The notes below the pieces were generated by a model. That model made no database searches, was not told where the DNA came from, and worked only from the letters and a program-made list of their open reading frames with translations. From the NCBI GenBank assembly GCA_034112325.1, contig JAWUVO010000025.1, positions 1-64,000 of the forward strand: a stretch of 64,000 nucleotides of DNA. The letters run 5' to 3'. Position numbers and translations under genes: made by a program. This document shows, piece after piece, positions 7,755 through 17,266 of this stretch; position 1 is the stretch's first letter, and each line of letters begins with the position of its first letter. This DNA is from Bermanella sp034112325. GTDB lineage: Bacteria > Pseudomonadota > Gammaproteobacteria > Pseudomonadales > Oceanobacteraceae.

Positions 7755-7976
7755 AAGTCACACATTGTAATTTGGCAATAGTTTAACTTTAGCTAACTAT
7801 ATAAATAGTGCGCTGGTACAAAAGCGCCAATCTCCTTGGGTTACTAGGCTCTATAAAGGTTTAGAGGCGAATTTAGTAGAATGTTGATGGCTGGTTTGAT
7901 CATATTCATCCAGGATTAAATAACCGTATTGAATTGAAAACATGGCAGGTTAAGCAAGGCTGTAAAAATATAATAG

Positions 7977-9074
7977 TTAATCTCCATCGCTAAAATTTAG
8001 GCCTGCATTTACACCCAGGCCATCAGCAATTTCACGTTTAAAATTACCATCAAGCAATGCTGCAGCATTTTTCATATTTGTGGGATCAGTGGAGCTTGTA
8101 GAGTTAATATTAATGGTAGAAAGCATTAGTGCCATATTACTTTTAACAGTGTTGGCTTCTTGCTCATAACCATTGTTAATCATTAAGGCTAGAATATTCA
8201 CATAGCCATTATTGTCTTCATTTAATACCGTATTCACCGAGTTAATTGACGCCAACAAGTGACGCCAAATAGTGTCAGAAATTTTGGCTTGGTCGGTGGT
8301 GACATTACGACGGGTTAAATAATCAAAGTAATCTTGAATGCCTACCAAAATTTTAGATATGGCGGAGCTGCCGTCTTCATCATCTAAAACAATATCCAAT
8401 TTCTTGCTTAGCAAAAGTGTTCGATAGCTTTCACCGCTGTTTCTGTAATTCACAGACCAGCCGTCAGCAATTATATTAGCGCGATATGATAATTGAGTAG
8501 TGTAGGCTTTTAGCAGAGAGCATAAACGATCATTTGGAGTTGAATAATTATTAACATCTGTATAAACATTAAAAATAATTTCGATGGGTAAAAGCCCGAC
8601 ACTCGAAGGGGTTGCGTTTGTAAAGTAATCGTCTGTAATCTCATCGGTATCAGCGACAATAGCACTAATATTATTTGCAACATTGGTAGATCTATCTGTG
8701 TGATCGTTACGGTACGAGTCAATATATAAATAATGGGGAACGATAACACTGGTTTCCATAGGGCCAAATTTATAAGGCAGTAGTGTGTACCAAGCCGATG
8801 CAGTGGCAAGCCAGGTTTCTTGAAGTCCGATTAAACTAGCATTGGTTAAATTAGCCATTGCCGAACAAAATGAATGAGCATCATCATCTAGCTTTTGAGC
8901 TTGGGTTTGAAAGTCGTTGGTCGCAGGGATAATGACATTGTCGATGATGTTACTTGCAGCGACTTCAAGTTCGGTATTGGTTGTGGCAGAGCTAGAAGAA
9001 CTACTGGCGCCACAGCCAGTTAAAACAAACATTGCTATAAGCAGAAGTAATAAAGAGTGTGTATTGCTAATCAT
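7977..9074 (-). CDS. imelysin-family lipoprotein (divergent)
   Basis: Starting at the ATG at 9074 gives a 365-residue protein with a lipoprotein signal (lipobox LTGC) and a Ser-rich spacer. The longer upstream frame would overlap the next gene and hides this signal. The body matches imelysin/peptidase-M75 proteins: ETWLATASAWYTLLPYKFGPM is the usual helix leading to the first motif. The hallmark GxHxxE is altered to GLLPIE, losing the histidine. Imelysins such as IrpA, and the M75 domain of EfeO, act in periplasmic iron uptake. It is the last gene of a four-gene iron operon, 91 bp after the DUF1513 gene. The missing histidine suggests changed metal binding. Confidence 0.75.
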   Translation of the reverse strand: MISNTHSLLLLLIAMFVLTGCGASSSSSSATTNTELEVAASNIIDNVIIPATNDFQTQAQKLDDDAHSFCSAMANLTNASLIGLQETWLATASAWYTLLPYKFGPMETSVIVPHYLYIDSYRNDHTDRSTNVANNISAIVADTDEITDDYFTNATPSSVGLLPIEIIFNVYTDVNNYSTPNDRLCSLLKAYTTQLSYRANIIADGWSVNYRNSGESYRTLLLSKKLDIVLDDEDGSSAISKILVGIQDYFDYLTRRNVTTDQAKISDTIWRHLLASINSVNTVLNEDNNGYVNILALMINNGYEQEANTVKSNMALMLSTININSTSSTDPTNMKNAAALLDGNFKREIADGLGVNAGLNFSDGD

Positions 9075-9165
9075 GTATAAACCTTTTTCTAAAACAGTGT
9101 TCAATAAAGAGTGATTATTAAATAGTATATTTTCTGATGTTAGATTGTGTCGCCGTCTAAATAAT

Positions 9166-10365
9166 CTAGGCAATTGGCGTTGCAGATAATAAGTGATTAT
9201 CCCAGTGTTTGTTGGGGTAGTTCAGCCTTTTATCTTTATCTTCCTGTAATGTTTCTGCGTTCACATATCGAATTTTACCAGCTGAGTTAGACAATATAAA
9301 AAACTTATTGTCATTACTTACTGTTAATCCACAAACATCATGAAACACGTGAAAGCCATTAAATATTTTGGTATCTGTATCCCAAAACATAGCTATATTG
9401 CCTTTGGGACTGGTAAAGGCCACCGTATTACTTTGCGAGTTAATTTTCACGCTGCCCATGTAATCGTTAAGTTTGCGCAATAACTGGCTAGGAGCGTTTA
9501 AAATAGATATTGCCTTATTCCGTTTATGAATTGCGGCCAATGGAATAACGGTGTCATTAGACATTGCTTCGCGCTGTACTTGTAGCGCAATGGCCACTGT
9601 ACCGCATGGAGACACATCTAAATGACGAATACTTGCTTTGCTGAAATCGTACGATTGATTGTTTATTCGGGCTTGTTCAATCAGTGTACCAGTACGGGTA
9701 TCTATGTAGCTTAAGTTAGATTCCATGGTGTTTAGGTTTAACACCTTACGCCCAGAGTCAGGATGGGTTCGCAGGCCTCCGTTTGCCACTACTAAAGTTT
9801 TGCCGTCAGGCATCATCGCTAATTCATGGGGACCGACTCCATAGCTAGGAAAAGACCTGACAATTTGGTATCCCTGTGTCTCTCGTACAACAATAACACC
9901 ATCGCCAGTTTCAAAATTTGATTCCGTGGTAAATAAATACTGTCCATCAAAACTGAAACAAGCGTGGCCATGCATATGATGTTTGCCTACTGAGCTAAAA
10001 GAATGTGCGACCTTGCCCGATTGAATATTAATGACTAAGCCTGTGATCCCAGGTCGGCGGGGCATGCAAACAATAAATTCATTATTGATAGGATGTTGAT
10101 TCAGACCATGGCCTCTAAAATTAGAAGCAACAGACAACGTATTTTCGGAATTAATTAAATCAAAGCTAAAGCTTTTTTTATGATTACCTTGAGCAGAACA
10201 GATCAGTGTTGTGTCTTGTGATTGACGCCCTAATCCACTCCATGAAAATAGTCTACTTTCTGCATAAGTCACGCTGGATACAGATAATCCTAAACCCAAG
10301 ATCAATTTAGTAAATTGTCGACGGTTTAGGTTTCGACGTAAAATTTTGTTTTCATTGTTATTCAA
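9166..10365 (-). CDS. DUF1513 exported protein
   Basis: The 399-residue product starts with a twin-arginine-like signal (NRRQFTKLILGLGL; the arginines are followed by QF, close to the SRRxFLK consensus). It then has the repeated beta-blade pattern of DUF1513, a propeller-like family, for example RGHGLNQHP, SVGKHHMHGHACFS and YGVGPHELAMMPDGKTLVVANGG. DUF1513 proteins are regularly encoded with imelysins and di-heme oxidoreductases in iron loci, which is the arrangement here. The biochemical role is unknown. The upstream di-heme gene ends 26 bp before its start, so they are probably co-transcribed. Confidence 0.85.
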   Translation of the reverse strand: MNNNENKILRRNLNRRQFTKLILGLGLSVSSVTYAESRLFSWSGLGRQSQDTTLICSAQGNHKKSFSFDLINSENTLSVASNFRGHGLNQHPINNEFIVCMPRRPGITGLVINIQSGKVAHSFSSVGKHHMHGHACFSFDGQYLFTTESNFETGDGVIVVRETQGYQIVRSFPSYGVGPHELAMMPDGKTLVVANGGLRTHPDSGRKVLNLNTMESNLSYIDTRTGTLIEQARINNQSYDFSKASIRHLDVSPCGTVAIALQVQREAMSNDTVIPLAAIHKRNKAISILNAPSQLLRKLNDYMGSVKINSQSNTVAFTSPKGNIAMFWDTDTKIFNGFHVFHDVCGLTVSNDNKFFILSNSAGKIRYVNAETLQEDKDKRLNYPNKHWDNHLLSATPIA

Positions 10366-10391
10366 AGTTGTGCCATATTTTTGTTTTATAA

Positions 10392-11888
10392 TTACAGAGA
10401 ATTTACAAAATCAACTAATTGCTGTCGTTGAGGTTTAAGCAAATTAATGAAGTTATTTTTTATCGCTTCGGCTTCACCGCCGTGCCATAGAATCGCTTCT
10501 TCAACAGTGTTGGCCCGGCCATCATGCAGAAGTGATGTGCTACCACTAACGGCTTTCATTACACCTAAGCCCCAAAGTGGTGGGGTTCTCCATTCAGAGC
10601 CTGTTGCTAAAAAGTCAGATCTTCCATCACTAAGTTCAGAACCCATATCATGCAGTAAAAAATCGCTGTAAGGCCATATTTGTTGATTGCCTAAGTGTGG
10701 CTGCTGGTTACTTTTAGCGGTGGTAAAACTTGGGTTATGACATGCACTGCATTGCAGTTGATAGAATAATTCTCGTCCTGCTAGGTTATGTTCGGTTGAT
10801 GTGTTGGTACGTTTTAACGGTGCTAAGTTTCGATTAAAGTTAACCACCATATCCAATAACTGTCTCGAAAGTTCAACACCTTTTTCATCGTTTCCCGTTA
10901 CTTGATTATTACAGTTGGTTTGCAATGGTGTACACGGCTGAGAAGGAAAGAGCGGGTTGCTAATGCCTAGGTCATTTGCAAAAGCCGCGGCCACTGTCAT
11001 GGTAAGTGTTGGTTTATTACTTTTAAGTCCAAACCGTCCTGGGCGTATTTGATTTAACTGGGTATCCCATACTTGGTTTACTCTTCCAGATATGCCATTT
11101 GAATCACCATCATTTTCATCGCTGAGTTCATCGATATCCGATTGTGTAATTAATTCAATTAATCCCATGCCATGGATACTGGGTGCGACTCGTAAACTTA
11201 ATAGTGTATCTTTACCAATTGGCCCATAGGCAAGGTTATTAAATTTAATAGTCGGTTTTCTGAGTATTATTTTAGATCCATCTGGGTAGCTAAAAGGGAC
11301 TTCAGACCAGCTGATATTTGCATAGGCTTCGGGAGCTACATTATGCTCTAGATTCTGGCCTGGAGTATTGTCAAAATGAGAATGCCTTAGTTGATGAGCT
11401 AGGGAAATTGATTGGGTTTGGATTTGATCACCATAATATGGGTGAGGCACTTCAGCATTGGTTTGGTTTTTATCAGGAATGCTAATTCTAATTAGTGCGC
11501 TGATACTTAATGGCTCTGATATTAAAGATTCAGGGGTGTTAGATATTCGGCCTTTCCCTCCCTTTATATGACAAGCCATGCAGGTTCTTGCATTATAAAT
11601 AGGGCCTAGTCCATCTCGAGCCGAGGTCACTGTGGGTGCTTTTACCCAAGGCTGTCGAGCTAATGCTTTTCCAGCATGAAACATAGGTTTTAAATCAACA
11701 GGTAAATTATTAGCGGGCTTTTCTAGGCTAGGGAATGGACGTGGCGATGCCGATGTTGCGCCGCCAGCTAATGCTTCGGCTGAATCATATTTAGGAATTT
11801 TTTTAGCCAAGTTTGAATCAATATCACTGCAAGCCGTTAGAGTAATGCAGGCTGAAAGGCTTAAGTTTATTAGTAATACAATGCGCAA
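10392..11888 (-). CDS. di-heme oxidoreductase (DHOR/thiol oxidoreductase-like)
   Basis: This 498-residue lipoprotein (lipobox LTAC, Cys20) has two covalent heme c sites: CMACH at 103-107 and a second CSACH in the C-terminal third. The layout matches the DHOR family placed in imelysin operons, including LHDMGSELSDGRSD and WRTPPLWGLG before the end. It is likely exported and matured by the Ccm system, and probably changes the redox state of iron for uptake by neighbouring proteins; that role is inferred from context. It lies between the main imelysin gene and the DUF1513 gene, with a strong hairpin just upstream. Confidence 0.88.
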   Translation of the reverse strand: MRIVLLINLSLSACITLTACSDIDSNLAKKIPKYDSAEALAGGATSASPRPFPSLEKPANNLPVDLKPMFHAGKALARQPWVKAPTVTSARDGLGPIYNARTCMACHIKGGKGRISNTPESLISEPLSISALIRISIPDKNQTNAEVPHPYYGDQIQTQSISLAHQLRHSHFDNTPGQNLEHNVAPEAYANISWSEVPFSYPDGSKIILRKPTIKFNNLAYGPIGKDTLLSLRVAPSIHGMGLIELITQSDIDELSDENDGDSNGISGRVNQVWDTQLNQIRPGRFGLKSNKPTLTMTVAAAFANDLGISNPLFPSQPCTPLQTNCNNQVTGNDEKGVELSRQLLDMVVNFNRNLAPLKRTNTSTEHNLAGRELFYQLQCSACHNPSFTTAKSNQQPHLGNQQIWPYSDFLLHDMGSELSDGRSDFLATGSEWRTPPLWGLGVMKAVSGSTSLLHDGRANTVEEAILWHGGEAEAIKNNFINLLKPQRQQLVDFVNSL

Positions 11889-11912
11889 TTTGTGTATTCC
11901 GTAACCGGCACA

Positions 11913-11933
11913 AAGCCGAGCTAAGCTCGGCTT
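11913..11933. terminator. intergenic hairpin between imelysin and di-heme oxidoreductase genes
   Basis: AAGCCGAGC TAA GCTCGGCTT forms a perfect 9-bp stem with a 3-nt loop, in the 89-bp gap between two same-strand genes. It lacks a T-run in the direction of transcription. It could damp read-through or protect the imelysin mRNA end so that the first gene is expressed above the rest. It also resembles a lone REP. Confidence 0.5.
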
Positions 11934-11977
11934 GTACTAAAGTTTAATAATTAAAACGAACTGTTACTATCTAACCG

Positions 11978-13429
11978 TTAACAGCCAGCAGTTGGAGTAG
12001 ACGTATCGCAGTCGGAAGCGTCTGCATCTACTACGTCACCTAGACCAAGCTGTTGTGCAATATCATTAATTAAATTGGCTTGTGAATTTAACGATACAAT
12101 GGTTTTGGCAACATCACCGGTAGCATCTAAAGTTTGAATTAATACGTCAAACGGCGAGCCGTTTCGAGCGCTAGTATCAATGGCTGTGTAGTTAGTTTTT
12201 GTTAAGCTTAGAGCGCTAGCAACTTGTACACTTAAAGAGTTTAAGCCTGCATCTTTTAGGTAGTCATCGATACCGTAACCGCTCACCGAACTTGTGGTTA
12301 TGTTATCAACACCGTCTTGGGTGCTGTCATAACCAGCGTATTCACCATAAAAGCTATTAGCAACACCTTCAGCGTTTAGCCAAATATCACGGTGCGTGTT
12401 GTCTGAAAAACAAGAGTGTTCGTCTTCTTGAGAGTTATTAACTAGGGCAATTTGCATGCGCTCCCCGGCCAGCTCTCCTTCAGATAACGTTCCCATGCCA
12501 GTTAGGATCTCGGTTAACTTTTGTTTGGCTTGTGCGGTATTAGCAACGGTTGTGAATTGATCGCGGTAGTTACCGACTACATTATCTTCCCAGCCATTAA
12601 GTACACCTTCTAAATCAGCTATTAATTTCTCTACTGCGATGTCTAAAAAGGCATGGCGACGAACGGCGGTATCTGTCATGTCGGTTTGATTATTTACATC
12701 TAAGTATTCAAAGTCGGTGATAGGGCGTTGACCACCAGCGGATGTTGAATTGTTGGCATTTTCACGATCAGTTCCGTTTGTGGTCGTTTGGTCGGTAATA
12801 TTTAGATCTTGCCCCCAAAGCATAAATTCAATGGCGTGGTAACCAGCAATTACATCGTGTTCATCATCTGCTGTGGCGGTATTTGCTAGAAGTGCAGAGT
12901 CGATAGTGATATTTGTATTAGCAATAATATTGTCAGTAACCGTTAAACCATCGACTGCACCATTACTATTAACATTTACGGCGTTAGTCGTAACTCCCAC
13001 TTGGTCGGCGGTAAAGTCAGTTGCATTTGTTTCAACATAATCGATTAATGCTTCGCCTAATGGCCATGCATTTATATCGCCTTCTGGACCGTCTTCAGTT
13101 AAGTAGTCAGATGAGTCGATTGGGCTATTACGAAAACGATAAACTTCAGTTTGCCCGTAAGGTTCACGTGACACTAACCACGCTTTTTTAGCGGCTATTA
13201 AATTTTCATTGTTTGGATTTGCTTTGAAGTTAGCTAACGCGGTCTGCAGTAGCTTAGCGGTGGCCAGTGAATCTGAGTATGCAGCAAAAGCAATATCAGC
13301 GTTGGTATCTACTACCTTTTGAACATTATCGATGTTTATGGCCGCTGAATTATTGTCGCTGCTTCCACTGCCGCATGCGATTAATAAAGAGCTTAGTGCA
13401 ATGGCAGAGGCTATTTGAGTTAACTTCAT
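11978..13429 (-). CDS. imelysin-family iron-regulated lipoprotein (IrpA-like)
   Basis: ATG 13429, preceded by AAGGAAAG, gives a 483-residue lipoprotein with signal MKLTQIASAIALSSLLIACG. The two imelysin halves are present: LVSREPYGQTEVYRFRNSPID and the metal-site motif GYHAIEFMLWGQD, which carries the canonical GxHxxE. C-terminal features include GERMQIALVNNSQEDEHSCFSDNTHRD, usual for IrpA-type imelysins. Members sit in the periplasm or on the outer membrane and are induced by iron starvation. It is first in a minus-strand operon whose promoter region holds Fur boxes, so iron repression is likely. Confidence 0.92.
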   Translation of the reverse strand: MKLTQIASAIALSSLLIACGSGSSDNNSAAINIDNVQKVVDTNADIAFAAYSDSLATAKLLQTALANFKANPNNENLIAAKKAWLVSREPYGQTEVYRFRNSPIDSSDYLTEDGPEGDINAWPLGEALIDYVETNATDFTADQVGVTTNAVNVNSNGAVDGLTVTDNIIANTNITIDSALLANTATADDEHDVIAGYHAIEFMLWGQDLNITDQTTTNGTDRENANNSTSAGGQRPITDFEYLDVNNQTDMTDTAVRRHAFLDIAVEKLIADLEGVLNGWEDNVVGNYRDQFTTVANTAQAKQKLTEILTGMGTLSEGELAGERMQIALVNNSQEDEHSCFSDNTHRDIWLNAEGVANSFYGEYAGYDSTQDGVDNITTSSVSGYGIDDYLKDAGLNSLSVQVASALSLTKTNYTAIDTSARNGSPFDVLIQTLDATGDVAKTIVSLNSQANLINDIAQQLGLGDVVDADASDCDTSTPTAGC

Positions 13430-13513
13430 TGATCTTTCCTTGGTATTTAAAATAATTAGCCTTTCGAGATACGTTGTATGTCGGTTAGCAGAAAGTCCGA
13501 CCACATTAATCTA

Positions 13514-13563
13514 AATGATAATGATTTGCAATAGCGTAAGCTATTGAGAGTGATTATCATTTC
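13514..13563. promoter_or_regulatory. divergent promoter region with paired Fur boxes
   Basis: AAATGATAAT at 13514-13523 and ATTATCATTT at 13554-13563 are perfect inverted copies, each within a Fur-like half (GATAATGAT and TGATTATCA). Between them CAATAGC GTAA GCTATTG (13529-13546) is a second perfect dyad. The whole 50-bp block is therefore nearly symmetric and lies between the imelysin operon and the cytochrome peroxidase/TonB receptor genes. By comparison with the Fur consensus GATAATGATAATCATTATC, this should repress both directions under iron-replete conditions. Confidence 0.8.
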
Positions 13564-13600
13564 AATATTAGTATTTGTGTAGTAACATTCTGTTTTTCAC

Positions 13601-14866
13601 ATGAACAGTCGATACAAGTTAATGTCTCAAACTATTATTTCAGCGATTATATTTTTTACTTTAGTGGGGTGTGGCAGTTCATCTAATGAAACTGTTACTA
13701 CAAAAGCTGAATTAGGCGAGTTAATATTTTCAGATAAAAACCTCTCCTTTAATCGCACTCAATCTTGTTCAACCTGCCATCAACCTAATAATGGCTTTGT
13801 CGACTCAAGAGAAAATAACGCTAGCATTAATGGTTTATCAGCGGCCGCTTCATTAGGCGATAACGGCTTTTCGATTGGTGATAGGAATGCGCCTACTGCG
13901 GCTTATGCTGCATTTACTCCTGAATTTACCAACACCACACGAGAGCGGATTGGTGATCAAGGTGATAACGGCGATTACACAGGATATGTAGGTGGTCAGT
14001 TTTGGGACGGCAGGGCATTAAACTTAACAGATCAAGCGGGCGGTCCTCCTATAAACTCTGTCGAAATGGGCATGGCCAGTAAAGCAGATACGGTTGATCG
14101 CTTACGAGAGAATGATGACTACCTGCAAAAATTTACTAGGATATATGGTGCTGATATTTTTGATGATCCTAATCTAGCTTATTTAGCAATGACAGAAGTG
14201 ATCGCTGAATTTGAAAAAACTGATCAATTTTCTCCTTACGACTCTAAATATGATCGCTCGTTAACTGGTGATTATAATTATTCAGTTATTTCAAAAGCGT
14301 CGGTTGGTAAAACTTTATTCTTTTCCTCTGATTTTAACTGTGCATCTTGCCACCAATTAAAACCTAGGGGTCAGTCTCAAGAATTATTTAGCGGTTTTGA
14401 ATATCATAATTTAGGCGTGCCTGAAAATACTAATCTTAGAAGCTTTAACGGTGCTTTAGGCCCAGATCTAGGGTTATTTAATAACGCTGCCGTGGCTGGC
14501 GATACTAATCAAAAAGGTAAGTTTAAAACTCCCACATTACGCAATGTAGCGGTAACTGCACCTTATATGCATAACGGTGTTTTTCAATCTATAGAAGCCG
14601 TATTAAGCTTTTACCAACACGCAAAAATGAGGGCCAGTAAAATTAATAATAGCGCTTTAATAAATAATGTAATTAATCCAGAAACAGGTGTTACTTTTTT
14701 AGACCCTGAAGTAAATGAAAATATTAGTCATGATTTATTAAGTGCCAGTGATAACGATTTAACACCACAAATAATCGAACAATTTGAATGTTTTTTATTA
14801 TCGTTAACCGATCAACGCTATGAAAGCTTGTTAGACCCAATAAAAATTTCAGAATGCGGCCTTTAG
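13601..14866 (+). CDS. cytochrome c peroxidase/MauG-family di-heme lipoprotein
   Basis: A 421-residue exported lipoprotein (lipobox LVGC) with two heme c sites, CSTCH near residue 56 and CASCH near 249. It also has PTLRNVAVTAPYMHNGVFQSIEAVLSFY, the conserved C-terminal block of bacterial cytochrome c peroxidases and MauG-like proteins. It reads divergently from the imelysin operon across the Fur region and lies 48 bp before a TonB receptor. Members reduce peroxide or oxidise protein or metal partners; here a role in handling iron redox state alongside the DHOR protein is an inference. Confidence 0.88.
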   Translation: MNSRYKLMSQTIISAIIFFTLVGCGSSSNETVTTKAELGELIFSDKNLSFNRTQSCSTCHQPNNGFVDSRENNASINGLSAAASLGDNGFSIGDRNAPTAAYAAFTPEFTNTTRERIGDQGDNGDYTGYVGGQFWDGRALNLTDQAGGPPINSVEMGMASKADTVDRLRENDDYLQKFTRIYGADIFDDPNLAYLAMTEVIAEFEKTDQFSPYDSKYDRSLTGDYNYSVISKASVGKTLFFSSDFNCASCHQLKPRGQSQELFSGFEYHNLGVPENTNLRSFNGALGPDLGLFNNAAVAGDTNQKGKFKTPTLRNVAVTAPYMHNGVFQSIEAVLSFYQHAKMRASKINNSALINNVINPETGVTFLDPEVNENISHDLLSASDNDLTPQIIEQFECFLLSLTDQRYESLLDPIKISECGL

Positions 14867-14914
14867 TGCTGGTCTAGTATTTTAGATAACTATTATTTAA
14901 GTGTAAGGAATGAA

Positions 14915-17134
14915 GTGTTAGTGAAAACCTATTTTTACTTTGTTAGTTTTTTAGCCGTAACTATCTCAATGCAAAGTCACGATATAATGGCTGAAGAAAA
15001 TGCCATTGATCTTAATAAAGTTTATATTACAGGCGGTGCAGATCAGCGTTTAACTCAGCCAGGATCTGCCACTTTAATCGATAGTCTTGCCTTAGAAAAG
15101 TTTGAATACACAGATATTAACCGTGTATTAAATGCCGTGCCTGGTGTCAATATTCAAGAAGAAGACGGTTATGGTTTGCGTCCAAATATTGGATTACGGG
15201 GTACTTCGCCTGAACGCAGCAAAAAAATTACTATTATGGAAGACGGTATATTAACTGGGCCTGCACCTTACTCGGCACCTGCTGCCTATTATTTTCCTAA
15301 TATTTCTCGTATGAGTGCTGTAGAGGTATTTAAAGGCCCTTCGACTATTCAATATGGTCCAGCCACCATAGGTGGTGCCATAAACTTGCTAAGCCGTACT
15401 ATGCCTTACAATTCAGAGGGCGAATTAGATGTTCAGTATGGCAGCGACAATTTTCAACGAATAAATATTTATCAAGGTCAGCAAGTTGAAAATTTTGGAT
15501 ATTTAGTTGAAGTGTTGCGAGTCAGTGCTGATGGATTTAAAGAGCTTGATAACAGTGGCGATACTGGATTTGTTAAAAACGATTTCAACCTTAAAACTAG
15601 TTGGCAGGTTATGGGCGAGGTTAACCATCAATTTCAGCTTAAGATTGGTTATGCCGATGAAACATCTGACGAAACGTATTTAGGGCTAACACTAGATGAT
15701 TTTAATATGACCCCTAAAAGGCGTTATGCCGCCTCGTCTTTAGATTTATCGGAATGGGTTCACCAGCAATATCAGTTTACTCACAAGGCTGAATTATCGT
15801 TGGCTGATTATTCAACAGGAACTGTTACAACAGATGTTTATCATAATAAATTTGATCGTGATTGGTTTAAAGTTAATGGCTTTAATTCAAGCACAGTTTC
15901 AATTGACGATGTACTTAAGTCTCCAAGTTTATATCAATCTTATTACAACGTTTTAACTGGCTCTGTAGCCAGTTCAAATATTGAAGAGCAATTGGCTATT
16001 GGTAATAACGCACGTGAGTACGTGTCAGAAGGTATTCAATCTAAGGTTAATATGCCGATTGATTTTGGCGCGGTAGGTAACGAGGTTGAAGTAGGGGTGC
16101 GCTTGCATAGAGATAACGTTAAGCGACACCATACAGAGCAAAATTACTCTATGTTAAATAATGGTGAATTAGTACCTATAGAAGGCAGCTTTAAAACTAC
16201 AACTACTAATTCAGATGAAGCCACTGCAGTGGCCGTTTATATACAAAATGAAATGCAAATAGATGATACTAAAATCACATTCGGTGTGCGTCACGAAGAG
16301 ATTAAAACCACAAAGATCGTTTATGGTAACTTATCTGGTATTAAAGAATCAGAGCAGCTGTTAAAGCAATCCATTACATTACCAGGAGTAGGAATTTATA
16401 ATCAAGTATCTAAGTCGTTAGGTGTCTTGGCTGGTGTGTACCAAGGTTTTACAGCGGCCACAGCCGGTAACGGTAATGTTGAACCTGAGCAAAGTACTAA
16501 CTATGAAATAGGCTTGCGCTACACCGAGCATGGGCCGTTAGAAGTTATCGGTTTTTTGAACGATTACAGCCAGTTCAGCGGCACCTGCAGTTTTTCTCAG
16601 GGAACCTGTGATACATCCAATACCGGCGAGCAAACCAATGCAGGCAGTGCGTTTGTTTATGGCATAGAAGCAAGCTGGTCAAATGAAGCGGTTGTTGCAG
16701 ACATTAAAATACCTCTAGCATTAACGTACACCTACAGTTACGGAGAGTTCGCAGAAGAGTTTACCGATGCCACTGGTGTGTTTGGAGAGCAGGGGCAGGT
16801 AATAGAAGCTGGTTATCAAATCGCTTATTTACCTGAACATAGGCTTAATCTTCAAGCGGGTATGCAGTTCGATCGCTGGGACGTTAATGTTTCTATGCTG
16901 TATCAATCAGATATGCGTAATACACCAGGAGAAAATAATATAGATGCTGCCGACAAGGTTCCTGCTTACACAGTGTTTGATCTATCGGCTAAGTATAGAT
17001 TAGCTGCGAACTGTCAGCTTTATATGGCTATGGATAACGCTTTAGGCAAACAATATATTGTTGCAGCTAAACCCTACGGATATCGCCCAGGTAAGCCTAG
17101 ATCTATTAACCTTGGTGTTAAATATCAGTTTTAG
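14915..17134 (+). CDS. TonB-dependent outer-membrane receptor, FecA-like
   Basis: The 739-residue protein has an N-terminal signal, a TonB-box-like segment (DLNKVYITG), a plug domain with NIGLRGTSPERSKKITIMEDGI and VFKGPSTIQYGPATIGGAINLLS, and a long beta-barrel ending in aromatic NLGVKYQF. The plug sequence is nearest to ferric-citrate-type FecA receptors. The GTG at 14915 has AAGGAA five bases upstream; the next in-frame GTG is two codons later. Sitting behind Fur boxes and the peroxidase gene, it should import a ferric chelate to the periplasm, where the imelysin/DHOR proteins of the divergent operon act. Confidence 0.92.
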   Translation: MLVKTYFYFVSFLAVTISMQSHDIMAEENAIDLNKVYITGGADQRLTQPGSATLIDSLALEKFEYTDINRVLNAVPGVNIQEEDGYGLRPNIGLRGTSPERSKKITIMEDGILTGPAPYSAPAAYYFPNISRMSAVEVFKGPSTIQYGPATIGGAINLLSRTMPYNSEGELDVQYGSDNFQRINIYQGQQVENFGYLVEVLRVSADGFKELDNSGDTGFVKNDFNLKTSWQVMGEVNHQFQLKIGYADETSDETYLGLTLDDFNMTPKRRYAASSLDLSEWVHQQYQFTHKAELSLADYSTGTVTTDVYHNKFDRDWFKVNGFNSSTVSIDDVLKSPSLYQSYYNVLTGSVASSNIEEQLAIGNNAREYVSEGIQSKVNMPIDFGAVGNEVEVGVRLHRDNVKRHHTEQNYSMLNNGELVPIEGSFKTTTTNSDEATAVAVYIQNEMQIDDTKITFGVRHEEIKTTKIVYGNLSGIKESEQLLKQSITLPGVGIYNQVSKSLGVLAGVYQGFTAATAGNGNVEPEQSTNYEIGLRYTEHGPLEVIGFLNDYSQFSGTCSFSQGTCDTSNTGEQTNAGSAFVYGIEASWSNEAVVADIKIPLALTYTYSYGEFAEEFTDATGVFGEQGQVIEAGYQIAYLPEHRLNLQAGMQFDRWDVNVSMLYQSDMRNTPGENNIDAADKVPAYTVFDLSAKYRLAANCQLYMAMDNALGKQYIVAAKPYGYRPGKPRSINLGVKYQF

Positions 17135-17191
17135 ATGGAGTTCAATGGTCGGATTTAATTTATATACACTGTTCCATAAGCATTACCCACT

Positions 17192-17214
17192 TAACCTAGT
17201 AAAACGCTAGGTTA
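17192..17214 (+). terminator. weak hairpin after the TonB receptor gene
   Basis: TAACCTAG and CTAGGTTA form an 8-bp stem with a 7-nt loop, 58 bp after the receptor stop. The following TTCGTT is a poor T-tract, so termination would be inefficient. Confidence 0.4.
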
Positions 17215-17266
17215 TTCGTTAAAATGTGCCCAGTTTCCAGTTAATATGATGATTGAGAGAGTGCTT

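Noticed and set aside
7755..7976. Possible small gene or iron box between the chemoreceptor and imelysin genes
   Set aside because: No start with ribosome site, no Fur-like dyad, nothing conserved that I can name.
9075..9173. 33-residue N-terminal extension of the divergent imelysin
   Set aside because: It would overlap the DUF1513 stop and bury an obvious lipoprotein signal that starts at 9074.
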